DNA of 64,000 bases. Source: Hydractinia symbiolongicarpus. Lineage: Eukaryota; Cnidaria; Hydrozoa; Anthoathecata; Hydractiniidae. The notes beneath the pieces were generated by a model. That model did no database searches and was not told the origin of the DNA. It saw only the letters and a list, made by a program, of their open reading frames with translations. Position 1 is the stretch's first letter. Every line of letters starts with the position of its first letter. The stretch is from positions 5,024,001 through 5,088,000 of the forward strand of contig NC_079884.1 of the NCBI RefSeq assembly GCF_029227915.1. The letters run 5' to 3'. This document shows positions 12,219-25,335 of the stretch, one piece after another. The position numbers and the translations under genes are program-made.

Positions 12219-15200
12219 GGATTTAAAAATATTTTCATTTTTGATGAGACGCTGAATAAAAGAAGTTTAATCGCCGGCAAACGAAAACCCGTGACTTCCC
12301 GTAAATCCCGGACTCGGCCCGTATAGTCAAAAGTAAACAAAGAAAGTACCCAGGGAGTAAACTCATTTCCCGAACGACTTTTTAAATTATTATTTCACCA
12401 CTAAAGGCCATGAGACTTGTAGTATTTAAAAATATTTTCATTTTTGATGAGACGCTGAATAAAAGAAGTTTAATCGCCGGCAAACGAAAACCCGCGACTT
12501 CCCGTAAATCCCGGACTCGGCCCGAATAGTCAAAAGTATACAAAGAAAGTACCCAGAGAGTAAACTCATTTCCCGAACGATTTTTTAAATTATTATTTCA
12601 CCACTAAAGCCCATGAGACTTGTAGTATTTAAAAATATTTTCATTTTTGATGAGACGCTGAATAAAAGAAGTTTAATCGCCGGCAAACGAAAACCCGCGA
12701 CTTCCCGTAAATCCCGGAGTCGGCCCGTATAGTCAAAAGTATACAAAGAAAGTACCCAGGGAGTAAACTCATTTCTCGAACGATTTTTTAAATTATTTTT
12801 TCACCACTAAAACGCATGAGACTTGTAGTTTTCAAAAATGTTTTCATTTTTGATGAGACGCTGAATAAAAGAAGTTTAATAGCCGGCAAACGAAAATCTG
12901 CGATTTCCCATAAATCCCGGACTCGGCCCGTATAGTCAAAAGTATACAAAGAAAGTACCCGGGGTGTAAACTCATTTCCCGAACGATTTTTTAAGCTATT
13001 ATGTCACCACTAAAGCCCATGAGACTTGTAGTTTTTAAAAATGTTTTCATTTTTGATGAGACGCTGAATAAAAGAAGTTTAATTGCCGGCAAACGAAAAC
13101 CCGCGACTTCCCGTATATCCCGGACTCGGCCCGTATAGTCAAAAGTATACAAAGAAAGTACCCAGGGAGTAAACTCATTTCCCGAACGATTTTTTAAATT
13201 AATTTTCACCACTAAAACGCATGAGACTTGTAGTTTTCAGAAATGTTTTCATTTTTGATGAGACGTTTAATGAAAGTTGTTTAATCGCCAGCAAACAAAA
13301 ACCCGCGATTTCCTGTAAATCCCGGGCTTGGCCGGTATAGTCGAATGTATACAAAGAAAGTACCCTCTGAGTAAACTCATTTCCGAAACGATTTTTTCAA
13401 TTATCTTTTCACCACTAAAACGCATGAGACTTGCAGTTTTCAAAAATGTTTTCATTTTTGATGAGACGCTTAATGAAACAGGTTTAATCGCCGGCAAACG
13501 AAAACCCGCGATTTCCCGTAAATCCCGGGCTTGGCCCGTATAATCGAATGTATACAAAGAAAGTACCCTGTGAGTAAACTTATTTCCAGAACGATTTTTT
13601 AATTTATTTTTTCAACACTAAAACGCATGAGACTTGTAGTTTTCAAAAATGTTTTCATTTTTGATGAGAGGCTTAATGAAAGAGGTTTTATCGCCGGCAA
13701 ACGAAAACCAGAGATTTCCCGTAAATCCCGGGCTTGGCCCGTATAGTCAAAAGTATACAAAGATAGTACCCAGGGAGTAAACTCATTTCCCCAACGATTT
13801 TTTTAATTTATTTTTTCACCACTAAAACGCATGAGACTTGTAGTTTTCAAAAATGTTTTCATTTTTGATGAGACGCTGAATAAAAGAAATTTAATCGCCG
13901 GCAAACGAAAACCTGCGATTTCCCGTAAATCCCGGACTCGGCCCGTATAGTCAAAAGTATACAAAGAAAGTACCCAGGGAGTAAACTAATATCCCAAACG
14001 ATTTTTTGAATTATTATTTCACCACTAAAGCCCATGAGACTTGTAGTTTTTAAAAATGTTTTCATTTTTGATGAGACGCTGAATAAAAGAAGTTTAATCG
14101 CCGGCAAACGAAAACCCGCGATTTCCCGTAAATCCCGGACTCGGCCCGTATAGTCAAAAGTATACAAAGAAAGTACCCAGGGAGTAAACGCATTTCCGGA
14201 ACGATTTTTTAAGTTATTTTTTCACCACTAAAACGCATGAGACTTGTAGTTTTCAGAAATGTTTTCATTTTTGATGAGACGCTTAATGAAAGAGATTTAA
14301 TCGCCGGCAAACGAAAACCCGAGATTTCCCGTAAATCCCGGGCTTGGCCCGTATAGTCAAAAGTATACAAAGATAGTACCCAGGGAGTAAACTCATTTCC
14401 CGAACGATTTTTTAAATTAATTTTCTCCACTAAAACGCATGAGACTTGTAGTTTTCAGAAATGTTTTCATTTTTGATGAGACGTTTAATGAAAGTTGTTT
14501 AATCGCCGCAAACAAAAATCTGCGATTTCCCGTAAATCCCGGACTCGGCCCGTATAGTCGAAAGTATACAAAGAAAGTACCCAGGGAGTAAACTAATTTC
14601 CCAAACGATTTTTTGAATTATTATTTCACCACTAAAGCCCATGAGACTTGTAGTTTTTAAAAATGTTTTCATTTTTGATGAGACGCTGAATAAAAGAAGT
14701 TTAATCGCCGGCAAACGAAAACCCGCGATTTCCCGTAAATCCCGGACTCGGCCCGTATAGTCAAAAGTATACAAAGAAAGTACCCAGGGAGTAAACTCAT
14801 TTCCGGAACGATTTTTTAAGTTATTTTTTCACCACTAAAACGCATGAGACTTGTAGTTTTCAGAAATGTTTTCATTTTTGATGAGACGCCTAATGAAAGT
14901 GGTTTAATCGCCGGCAAACGAAAACCCGCGATTTCCCGTAAATCCCGGGCTTGGCCGGTATAGTCGAATGTATACAAAGAAAGTACCCTGTGAGTAAACT
15001 CATTTCCAAAAAGATTTTTTAAATTATCTTTTCACCACTAAAACGCATGAGACTTGTAGTTTTCAAAAATGTTTTCATTTTTGATGAGACGCTGAATAGA
15101 AGAAGTTTAATCGCCGGCAAACGAAAACCCGCCATTTCCCGTAAACCCCGGTCTCGGTCCGTATAATCAAAAGTATACAAAGAAAGTACCCAGGGAGTAA

Positions 15201-15930
15201 ACTCATTTCCCGAACGACTTTTTAAATTATTTTTTCACCACTAAAACGCATGAGACTTGTAGTTTTTAAAAATGTTTTCATTTTTAATGAGACGCTGAAT
15301 GAAAGAAGTTTAATCGCCGGCAAACGAAAACCTGCGATTTCCCGTAAATCCCGGACTCGGCCCGTATAGTTAAAAGTATACAAAGAAAGTATCCAAGGTG
15401 TAAACTCATTTCCCGAACGATTTTTTAAATTATTATTTCACCATTAAAGCCCATGAGACTTGTAGTTTTTAAAAATGTTTTCATTTTTGATGAGACGCTG
15501 AATAAAAGAAGTTTAATCGCCGGCAAACGAAAACCCGCGACTTCCCGTAAATCCCGGTCTCGGCCCGTGTAGTCAAACGTATACAAAGAAAGCACCCAGG
15601 GAGTAAACTCATTTCCCGAACGATTTTTTAAATTATATTTTCACCACTAAAACGCATGAGACTTGTAGTTTTCAAAAATGTTTTCATTTTTGATGAGACG
15701 CTGAATGAAAGAAGTTTAATCGCCAGCAAACGAAAACCTGCGATTTTCCGTAAATCCCGGACTCGGCCCGTATAGTCAAAAGTATAATAAGAAAGTACCC
15801 AGGGTGTAAACTCATTTCCCGAACGATTTTTTAAATTATTACTTCACCACTAAAGCCCATGAGACTTGTAGTTTTTAAAAATGTTTTCATTTTTGATGAG
15901 ACGCTGAATAAAAGAAGTTTAATCGCCGGC
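11640..15930. repeat. Large internal duplication, left copy (about 4.3 kb)
   Basis: This segment matches 18,940-23,220. Offsets are about 7,303 at both 11,798/19,101 (cgcttgag) and 12,218/19,521 (taggattta), and 7,301 at both 15,591/22,892 (agcaccc) and 15,784/23,085 (ataataag). In the middle the offset drops to 7,101 at the tgcag monomer (13,434/20,535). The two copies have therefore gained or lost whole monomers since duplication. The match ends near 15,930, where this copy reads aaaccctgg and gcgcgtatattc. Bases 13,610-14,115 also match 1440-1945. Confidence 0.8.
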
Positions 15931-18900
15931 AAACGAAAACCCGCCATTTCCCGTAAACCCTGGACTCGGCGCGTATATTCAAAAGTATACAAAGAAAGTA
16001 CCCAGGGAGTAAACTCATTTTCCGAACGATTTTTTAAATTACTTTTTCACCACTAAAACGCATGAGACTTGTAGTTTTCAAAAATGTTTTTATTTTTGAT
16101 GAGACGCTGAATAAAAGACGTTTAATCGCCGGCAAACGAAAACCCGCCATTTCCCGTAAACCCCGGACTCGGCCCGCATAGTCAAAAGTATACAAAGAAA
16201 GTACCCAGGGAGTAAACTCATTTCCCGAACGATTTTTTAAATTACTTTTTCACCACTAAAACGCATGAGACTTGTAGTTTTCAAAAATGTTTTTATTTTT
16301 GATGAGACGCTGAATAAAAGAAGTTTAATCGCCGGCAAACGAAAACCCGCCATTTCCCGTAAACCCCGGACTCGGTCAGTATAATCAAAAGTATACAAAG
16401 CAAGTACCCAGGAAGTAATCTCATTTCCCGAACGACTTTTTAAATTATTTTTTCACCACTAAAACGCATGAGACTTGTAGTTTTCAAAAATGTTTTCATT
16501 TTTGATGAGACGCTGAATGAAAGAAGTTTAATCGCCGGCAAACAAAAACCTGCGATTTCCCGTAAATCCCGGACTCGGCCCGTATAGTCAAAAGTATACA
16601 AAGAAAGTATCCAATGTGTAAACTTATTTCCCGAACGATTTTTTAAATTATTATTTCACCATTAAAGCCCATGAGACTTGTAGTTTTTAAAAATGTTTTC
16701 ATTTTTGATGAGACGCTGAATAAAAGAAGTTTAATCGCCGACAAACGAAAATCCGCGATTTCCCGTAAATCCCGGCTTGGCCCGTATATTCAAGAGTATA
16801 CAAAGAAAGTACCCAGGGAGTAAAATCATTTCCCGAACGATTTTTTAAATTACTTTTTCACCCCTAAAACGCATGAGACTTGTAGTTTTTAAAAATGTTT
16901 TCATTTTTGATGAGACGCTAAATAAAAGAAGTTTAATCGCCGGCAAACGAAAACCCGCGATTTCCCGTAAATCCCGGGCTTGGCCGGTATAGTCGAATGT
17001 ATACAAAGAAAGTACCCTGTGAGTAAACTCATTTCCAAAACGATTTTTTAAATTATCTTTTCACCACTAAAACGCATGAGACTTGTAGTTTTCAAAAATG
17101 TTTTCATTTTTGATGAGACGCTGAATAAAAGAAGTTTAATCGCCGGCAAACGAAAACCCGCCATTTCCCGTAAACCCCGGACTCGGTCCGTATAATCAAA
17201 AGTATACAAAGTAAGTACCCAGGGAGTAAACTCATTTCTTGATCGACTTTTTAAATTATTTTTTCACCACTAAAACGCATGAGACTTGTAGTTTTCAAAA
17301 ATGTTTTCATTTTTGATGAGACGCTGAATGAAAAAAGTTTAATCGCCGGCAAACGAAAACCTGCGATTTCCCGTAAATCCCGGACTCGGCCCGTATAGTC
17401 AAAAGTATACAAAGAAAGTATCCAAGGTGTAAACTCATTTCCCGAACGATTTTTTAAATTATTATTTCACCATTAAAGCCCATGAGACTTGTAGTTTTTA
17501 AAAATGTTTTCATTTTTGATGAGACGCTGAATAAAAGAAGTTTAATCGCCGGCAAACGAAAACCCGCGACTTCCCGTAAATCCCGGTCTCGGCCCGTATA
17601 GTCAAAAGTATACAAAGAAAGTACCCAGGGAGTAAATTCATTTCCCGAACGACTTTTTAAATTATTTTTTCAGCACTAAAACGCATGAGACTTGTAGTTT
17701 TAAAAATGTTTTCATTTTTGATGAGACGCTGAATAAAAGACGTTTAATCGCCGGCAAACGAAAACCTGCCATTTCCTGTAAACCCCGGACTCGGCCCGCA
17801 TAGTCAAAATATACAAAGAAAGTACCCAGGGAGTAAACTCATTTCCTGAACGATTTTTTAAATTATTTTTTCACCACTAAAACCCTTGAGACTTGTAGTT
17901 TTTAAAAATGTTTTCATTTTTGATGAGACGCAGAATAATAGAAGTTTAATCGTCGGCAAACGAAAACCCGCGATTTCCCGTTAATCCCGGACTCGGCCCG
18001 TATAGTCAAAGGTATACAAGGAAAGTACCCAGTGAGTAAACTCATTTCCCGAACGAATTTTTAAATTATTTTTTCACCACTAAAATGCATGAGACTTGTA
18101 GTTTTCAGAAGTGTTATCATTTTTGATGAGACGCTTAGTGAAAGTGGTTTAATCGCCGGCAAACGAAAACCCGCGATTTCCCGTAAATCCCGGGCTTGGC
18201 CCGTATAGACGAATGTATACAAAGAAACTACCCTGTGAGTAAACTCATTTCCAAAACGATTTTTTAAATTATCTTTTCACCACTAAAACGCTTGAGACTT
18301 GTAGTTTTCAAAAACGTTTTTATTTTTGATGAGACGCTGAATAAAAGAAGTTTAATGGCCGGCAAACGAAAACCCGCCATTTCCCGTAAACCCCGAGCTC
18401 GGCCCGCATAGTCAAAAGTATACAAAGAAAGTACCCAGGGAGTAAACTCATTTCCCGATCGACTTTTTAAATTATTTTTTCACCACTAAAACGCATGAGA
18501 CTTGTAGTTTTCAAAAATGTTTTCATTTTTGATGAGACGCTGAATGAAAGAAGTTTAATCGCCGGCAAACGAAAAGCTGCGATTTCCCGTAAATCCCGGA
18601 CTCGGCCCGTATAGTCAAAAGTATACAAAGAAAGTATCCAAGGTGTAAACTCATTTCCCGAACGATTTTTTAAATTATTATTTCACCATTAAAGCCCATG
18701 AGACTTGTAGTTTTTAAAAATGTTTTCATTTTTGATGAGACGCTGAATAAAAGAAGTTTAATCGCCGGCAAACGAAAACCCGCGACTTCCCGTAAATCCC
18801 GGTCTCGGCCCGTATAGTCAAAAGTATACAAAGAAAGTACCCAGGGAGTAAATTCATTTCCCGAACGACTTTTTAAATTATTTTTTCAGCACTAAAACGC

Positions 18901-18939
18901 ATGAGACTTGTAGTTTTTAAAAATGTTTTCATTTTTGAT
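15931..18939. repeat. Mixed satellite monomers between the two large copies
   Basis: Ordinary 203-bp monomers with no single tandem higher-order period. The rare atccaaggtg tail variant (atccaatgtg in one) occurs near 16,609, 17,420 and 18,636, spaced 4 and 6 monomers apart. Bases about 17,240-17,650 match 18,456-18,866 at 1,216 bp, sharing gatcgact and taaattcat. Bases about 18,020-18,420 resemble 11,528-11,930. I see no gene or non-satellite DNA. Confidence 0.8.
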
Positions 18940-21900
18940 GAGACGCTTAATGAAAGTGGTTTAATCGCCGGCAAACGAAAACCCGCGATTTCCCGTAAAT
19001 CCCGGGCTTGGCCCATATAGTCGAATGTATACAAAGAAAGTACCCTGTGAGTAAACTCATTTCCAAAACGATTTTTTAAATTATCTTTTCACCACTAAAA
19101 CGCTTGAGACTTGTAGTTTTCAAAAATGTTTTTATTTTTGATGAGACGCTGAATAAAAGAAGTTTAATCGCCGGCAAACGAAAACCCGCCATTTCCCGTA
19201 AACCCCGAACTCGGCCCGCATAGTCAAAAGTATACAAAGAAAGTACCCAGGGAGTAAACTCATTTCCCGAACGATTTTTTAAATTATTTTTTCACCACTA
19301 AAACGCATGAGACTTGTAGTTTTCAAAAATGTTTTCATTTTTGATGAGACGCTGAATAAAAGAAGTTTAATCGCCGGTAAACGAAAACCTGCGATTTCCC
19401 GTAAATCCCGGACTCGGCCCGTATAGTCAAAAGTATACAAAGAAAGTACCCAGGGTGTAAACTCATTTCCCGAACGATTTTTTAAATTATTATTTCACCA
19501 CTAAAGCCCATGAGACTTGTAGGATTTAAAAATATTTTCATTTTTGATGAGACGCTGAATAAAAGAAGTTTAATCGCCGGCAAACGAAAACCCGTGACTT
19601 CCCGTAAATCCCGGACTCAGCCCGTATAGTCAAAAGTATACAAAGAAAGTACCCAGGGAGTAAACTCATTTCCCGAACGATTTTTTAAATTATTATTTCA
19701 CCACTAAAGGCCATGAGACTTGTAGTATTTAAAAATATTTTCATTTTTGATGAGACGCTGAATAAAAGAAGTTTAATCGCCGGCAAACGAAAACCCGCGA
19801 CTTCCCGTAAATCCCGGACTCGGCCCGTATAGTCAAAAGTATACAAAGAAAGTACCCAGGGAGTAAACTCATTTCCCGAACGATTTTTTGAATTATTATT
19901 TCACCACTAAAGCCCATGAGACTTGTAGTATTTAATAATATTTTCATTTTTGATGAGACGCTGAATAAAAGAAGTTTAATCGCCGGCAAACGAAAACCCG
20001 CGACTTCCCGTAAATCCCGGACTCGGCCCGTATAGTCAAAAGTATACAAAGAAAGTACCCAGGGAGTAAACTCATTTCTCGAACGATTTTTTAAATTATT
20101 TTTTGACCACTAAAACGCATGAGACTTGTAGTTTTCAAAAATGTTTTCATTTTTGATGAGACGCTGAATAAAAGAAGTTTAATAGCCGGCAAACGAAAAC
20201 CTGCGATTTCCCATAAATCCCGGACTCGGCCCGTATAGTCAAAAGTATACAAAGAAAGTACCCGGGGTGTAAACTCATTTCCCGAACGATTTTTTCAGCT
20301 ATTGTTTCACCACTAAAGCCCATGAGACTTGTAGTTTTTAAAAATGTTTTCATTTTTGATGAGACGCTGAATAAAAGAAGTTTATTTGCCGGCAAACGAA
20401 AACCCGCGATTTCCCGTAAATCCCGGGCTTGGCCCGTATAGTCGAATGTATACAAAGAAAGTACCCTGTGAGTAAACTCATTTCCGAAACGATTTTTTCA
20501 ATTATCTTTTCACCACTAAAACGCATGAGACTTGCAGTTTTCAAAAATGTTTTCATTTTTGATGAGACGCTTAATGAAACAGGTTTAATCGCCGGCAAAC
20601 GAAAACCCGCGATTTCCCGTAAATCCCGGGCTTGGCCCGTATAGTCGAATGTATACAAAGAAAGTACCCTGTGAGTAAACTCATTTCCAGAACGATTTTT
20701 TAATTTATTTTTTCAACACTAAAACGCATGAGACTTGTAGTTTTCAAAAATGTTTTCATTTTTGATGAGACGCTTAATGAAAGAGGTTTAATCGCCGGCA
20801 AACGAAAACCCGAGATTTCCCGTAAATCCCGGGCTTGGCCCGTATAGTCAAAAGTATACAAAGATAGTACCCAGGGAGTAAACTCATTTCCCGAACGATT
20901 TTTTGAATTATTATTTCACCACTAAAGCCCATTAGACTTGTAGTTTTTAAAAATGTTTTCATTTTTGATGAGACGCTGAATAAAAGAAGTTTAATCGCCG
21001 GCAAACGAAAACCCGAGATTTCCCGTAAATCCCGGGCTTGGCCCGTATAGTCAAAAGTATACAAAGATAGTACCCAGGGAGTAAACTCATTTCCCGAACG
21101 ATTTTTTAAATTAATTTTCTCCACTAAAACGCATGAGACTTGTAGTTTTCAGAAATGTTTTCATTTTTGATGAGACGTTTAATGAAAGTTGTTTAATCGC
21201 GGCAAACAAAAACCCGCGATTTCCCGTAAATCCCGGGCTTGGCCCGTATAGTCGAATGTATACAAAGAAAGTACCCTGTGAGTAAACTCATTTCCGAAAC
21301 GATTTTTTCAATTATCTTTTCACCACTAAAACGCATGAGACTTGCAGTTTTCAAAAATGTTTTCATTTTTGATGAGACGCTTAATGAAACAGGTTTAATC
21401 GCTGGCAAACGAAAACCCGCGATTTCCCGTAAATCCCGGGCTTGGCCCGCATAGTCGAATGTATACAAAGAAAGTACCCTGTGAGTAAACTCATTTCCAG
21501 AACGATTTTTTAATTTATTTTTTCAACACTAAAACGCATGAGACTTGTAGTTTTCAAAAATGTTTTCATTTTTGATGAGACGCTGAATAAAAGAAATTTA
21601 ATCGCCGGCAAACGAAAACCTGCGATTTCCCGTAAATCCCGGACTCGGCCCGTATAGTCAAAAGTATACAAAGAAAGTACCCAGGGAGTAAACTAATATC
21701 CCAAACGATTTTTAGAATTATTATTTCACCACTAAAGCCCATGAGACTTGTAGTTTTTAAAAATGTTTTCATTTTTGATGAGACGCTGAATAAAAGAAGT
21801 TTAATCGCCGGCAAACGAAAACCCGAGATTTCCCGTAAATCCCGGGCTTGGCCCGTATAGTCAAAAGTATACAAAGATAGTACCCAGGGAGTAAACTCAT

Positions 21901-23220
21901 TTCCCGAACGATTTTTTAAATTAATTTTCTCCACTAAAACGCATGAGACTTGTAGTTTTCAGAAATGTTTTCATTTTTGATGAGACGTTTAATGAAAGTT
22001 GTTTAATCGCCGCAAACAAAAAGTCGCGATTTCCCGTAAATCCCGGGCTTGGCCCGTATAGTCGAATGTATACAAAGAAAGTGCCCTGTGAGTAAACTCA
22101 TTTCCGAAACGATTTTTTCAATTATCTTTTCACCACTAAAACGCATGAGACTTGCAGTTTTCAAAAATGTTTTCATTTTTGATGAGACGCTTAATGAAAC
22201 AGGTTTAATCGCTGGCAAACGAAAACCCGCGATTTCCCGTAAATCCCGGGCTTGGCCTGCATAGTCGAATGTATACAAAGAAAGTACCCTGTGAGTAAAC
22301 TCATTTCCAGAACGATTTTTTAATTTATTTTTTCAACACTAAAACGCATGAGACTTGTAGTTTTCAAAAATGTTTTCATTTTTGATGAGACGCTTAATGA
22401 AAGAGGTTTAATCGCCGGCAAACGAAAACCCGAGATTTCCCGTAAATCCCGGGCTTGGCCCGTATAGTCAAAAGTATACAAAGATAGTACCCAGGGAGTA
22501 AACTCATTTCCCGAACGATTTTTTAATTTATTTTTTCACCACTAAAACGCATGAGACTTGTAGTTTTTAAAAATGTTTTCATTTTTAATGAGACGCTGAA
22601 TGAAAGAAGTTTAATCGCCGGCAACCGAAAACCTGCGATTTCCCGTAAATCCCGAACTCGGCCCGTATAATCAAAAGTATACAAAGAAAGTATCCAAGGT
22701 GTAAACTCATTTCCCGAACGATTTTTTAAATTATTATTTCACCATTAAAACCCATGAGACTTGTAGTTTTTAAAAATGTTTTTATTTTTGATGAGACGCT
22801 GAATAAAAGAAGTTTAATCGCCGGCAAACGAAAACCCGCGACTTCCCGTAAATCCCGGTCTCGGCCCGTGTAGTCAAACGTATACAAAGAAAGCACCCAG
22901 GGAGTAAACTCATTTCCCGAACGATTTTTTAAATTATATTTTCACCACTAAAACGCATGAGACTTGTAGTTTTCAAAAATGTTTTCATTTTTGATGAGAC
23001 GCTGAATGAAAAAAGTTTAATCGCCAGCAAACGAAAACCTGCGATTTTCCGTAAATCCCGGACTCGGCCCGTATAGTCAAAAGTATAATAAGAAAGTACC
23101 CAGGGTGTAAACTCATTTCCCGAACGATTTTTTAAATTATTACTTCACCACTAAAGCCCATGAGACTTGTAGTTTTTAAAAATGTTTTCATTTTTGATGA
23201 GACGCTGATTAAAAGAAGTT
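18940..23220. repeat. Large internal duplication, right copy
   Basis: Partner of 11,640-15,930 at about +7.3 kb (36 monomers). It contains the locally expanded 4-mer at 20.4-22.5 kb. Shared rare markers include taggattta (19,521), the agcaccc tail (22,892) and ataataag (23,085). Divergence from the left copy starts near 18,938 on the left (cagcactaaaacgc here, caccactaaaatgc there) and near 23,225 on the right. Confidence 0.8.
20400..22523. repeat. Tandem 4-mer higher-order repeat, 810 bp, about 2.6 copies
   Basis: The tgcag monomer recurs at 20,535, 21,345 and 22,155, exactly 810 bp apart. Copies begin near 20,400, 21,210 and 22,020. The ctccac-type monomer recurs at 21,095 and 21,905. Copies 1 and 3 share gacgcttaatgaaagagg in one monomer (about 20,770 and 22,388). 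Copy 2 has gacgctgaataaaagaaat there (about 21,578), with the actaatatccc tail known from 1,816 and 13,986. This suggests conversion or a replaced segment in copy 2. Confidence 0.87.
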
Positions 23221-25335
23221 TAATCGCCGGCAAACGAAAACCCGCCATTTCCCGTAAACCCCGGACTCGGCCCGCATAGTCAAAATATACAAAGAAAGTA
23301 CCCAGGGAGTAAACTCATTTCCCGAACGATTTTTTAAATTATTTTTTCAGCACTAAAACGCATGAGACTTGTAGTTTTTAAAAATGTTTTCATTTTTGAT
23401 GAGACGGTGAATAAAAGAAGTTTAATCGCCGGCAAACGAAAACCTGCAATTTCGCGTAAATCCTGGACTCGGCCCGTATAGTCAAAAGTATACAAAGAAA
23501 GTACCCAGGGAGTACGCTCATTTCCAGAACGATTTTTTAAATTATTTTTTCACCACTAAAACGCATAAGACTTGTAGTTTTTAAAAATGTTTTCATTTTT
23601 GATGAGACGCTGAATAAAAGAAGTTTAATCGCCGGCAAACGAAAACCCGCCATTTCCCGTAAACCCCGGACTCGGCCCGCATAGTCAAAATATACAAAGA
23701 AAGTACCCAGGGAGTAAACTCATTTCCCGAACGATTTTTTAAATTATTTTTTCAGCACTAAAACGCATGAGACTTGTAGTTTTTAAAAATGTTTTCATTT
23801 TTGATGAGACGGTGAATAAAAGAAGTTTAATCGCCGGCAAACGAAAACCCGCCATTTCCCGTAAACCCCGGTCTCGGTCCGTATAATCAAAAGTATACAA
23901 AGAAAGTACCCAGGGAGTAAACTCATTTCCCGAACGACTTTTTAAATTATTTTTTCACCACTAAAACGCATGAGACTTGTAGTTTTTAAAAATGTTTTCA
24001 TTTTTAATGAGACGCTGAATAAAAGAAGTTTAATCGCCGGCAAACGAAAACCTGCGATTTCCCGTAAATCCCGGACTCGGCCCGTATAGTCAAAAGTATA
24101 CAAAGAAAGTATCCAAGGTGTAAACTCATTTCCCGAACGATTTTTTAAATTATTATTTCACCATTAAAGCCCATGAGACTTGTAGTTTTTAAAAATGTTT
24201 TCATTTTTGATGAGACGCTGAATAAAAGAAGTTTAATCGCCGGCAAACGAAAACCCGCGATTTCCCGTAAATCCCGGACTCGGCCCGTATAGTCAAAAGT
24301 ATACAAAGAAAGTACCCAGGGAGTAAACTCATTTCCCGAACGATTTTTTAAGTTATTTTTTCTTCACTAAAACGCATGAGACTTGTAGTTTTCAGAAATG
24401 TTTTCATTTTTGATGAGACGCCTAATGAAAGTGGTTTAATCGCCGGCAAACGAAAACCCGCGATTTCCCGTAAATCCCGGGCTTGGCCGGTATAGTCGAA
24501 TGTATACAAAGAAAGTACCCTGTGAGTAAACTCATTTCCAAAACGATTTTTTAAATTATCTTTTCACCACTAAAACGCATGAGACTTGTAGTTTTCAAAA
24601 ATGTTTTCATTTTTGATGAGACGCTGAATAAAAGAAGTTTAATCGCCGGCAAACGAAAACCCGCGACTTCCCGTAAATCCCGGTCTCGGCCCGTGTAGTC
24701 AAACGTATACAAAGAAAGCACCCAGGGAGTAAACTCATTTCCCGAACGATTTTTTAAATTATATTTTCACCACTAAAACGCATGAGACTTGTAGTTTTCA
24801 AAAATGTTTTCATTTTTGATGAGACGCTGAATGAAAAAAGTTTAATCGCCAGCAAACGAAAACCTGCGATTTTCCGTAAATCCCGGACTCGGCCCGTATA
24901 GTCAAAAGTATAATAAGAAAGTACCCAGGGTGTAAACTCATTTCCCGAACGATTTTTTAAATTATTACTTCACCACTAAAGCCCATGAGACTTGTAGTTT
25001 TTAAAAATGTTTTCATTTTTGATGAGACGCTGAATAAAAGAAGTTTAATCGCCGGCAAACGAAAACCCGCCATTTCCCGTAAACCCCGGACTCGGCCCGC
25101 ATAGTCAAAATATACAAAGAAAGTACCCAGGGAGTAAACTCATTTCCCGAACGATTTTTTAAATTATTTTTTCAGCACTAAAACGCATGAGACTTGTAGT
25201 TTTTAAAAATGTTTTCATTTTTGATGAGACGGTGAATAAAAGAAGTTTAATCGCCGGCAAACGAAAACCTGCAATTTCCCGTAAATCCTGGACTCGGCCC
25301 GTATAGTCAAAAGTATACAAAGAAAGTACCCAGGG
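22800..25335. repeat. Blocks 1,825 bp (9 monomers) apart
   Basis: Bases 22,800-23,510 match 24,625-25,335. Shared rare markers are the agcaccc tail (22,892 and 24,717), ataataag (23,085 and 24,910), gaatgaaaaaag (about 23,005 and 24,830) and cctgcaattt (23,443 and 25,268). The DNA between the blocks is ordinary monomers, including an atccaaggtg type at about 24,111. The left block overlaps the end of the 7.3-kb duplication. Confidence 0.82.

Noticed and set aside
21566-21934. Open reading frames, mostly on the minus strand, the longest 122 codons here; many 64-105 codon frames elsewhere with similar predicted peptides
   Set aside because: They recur because the DNA recurs. A 203-bp unit shifts the frame each monomer, the frames start and stop at fixed monomer positions, and near-identical peptides differ by frameshifts and substitutions with no sign of coding constraint. 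No domain is recognisable.
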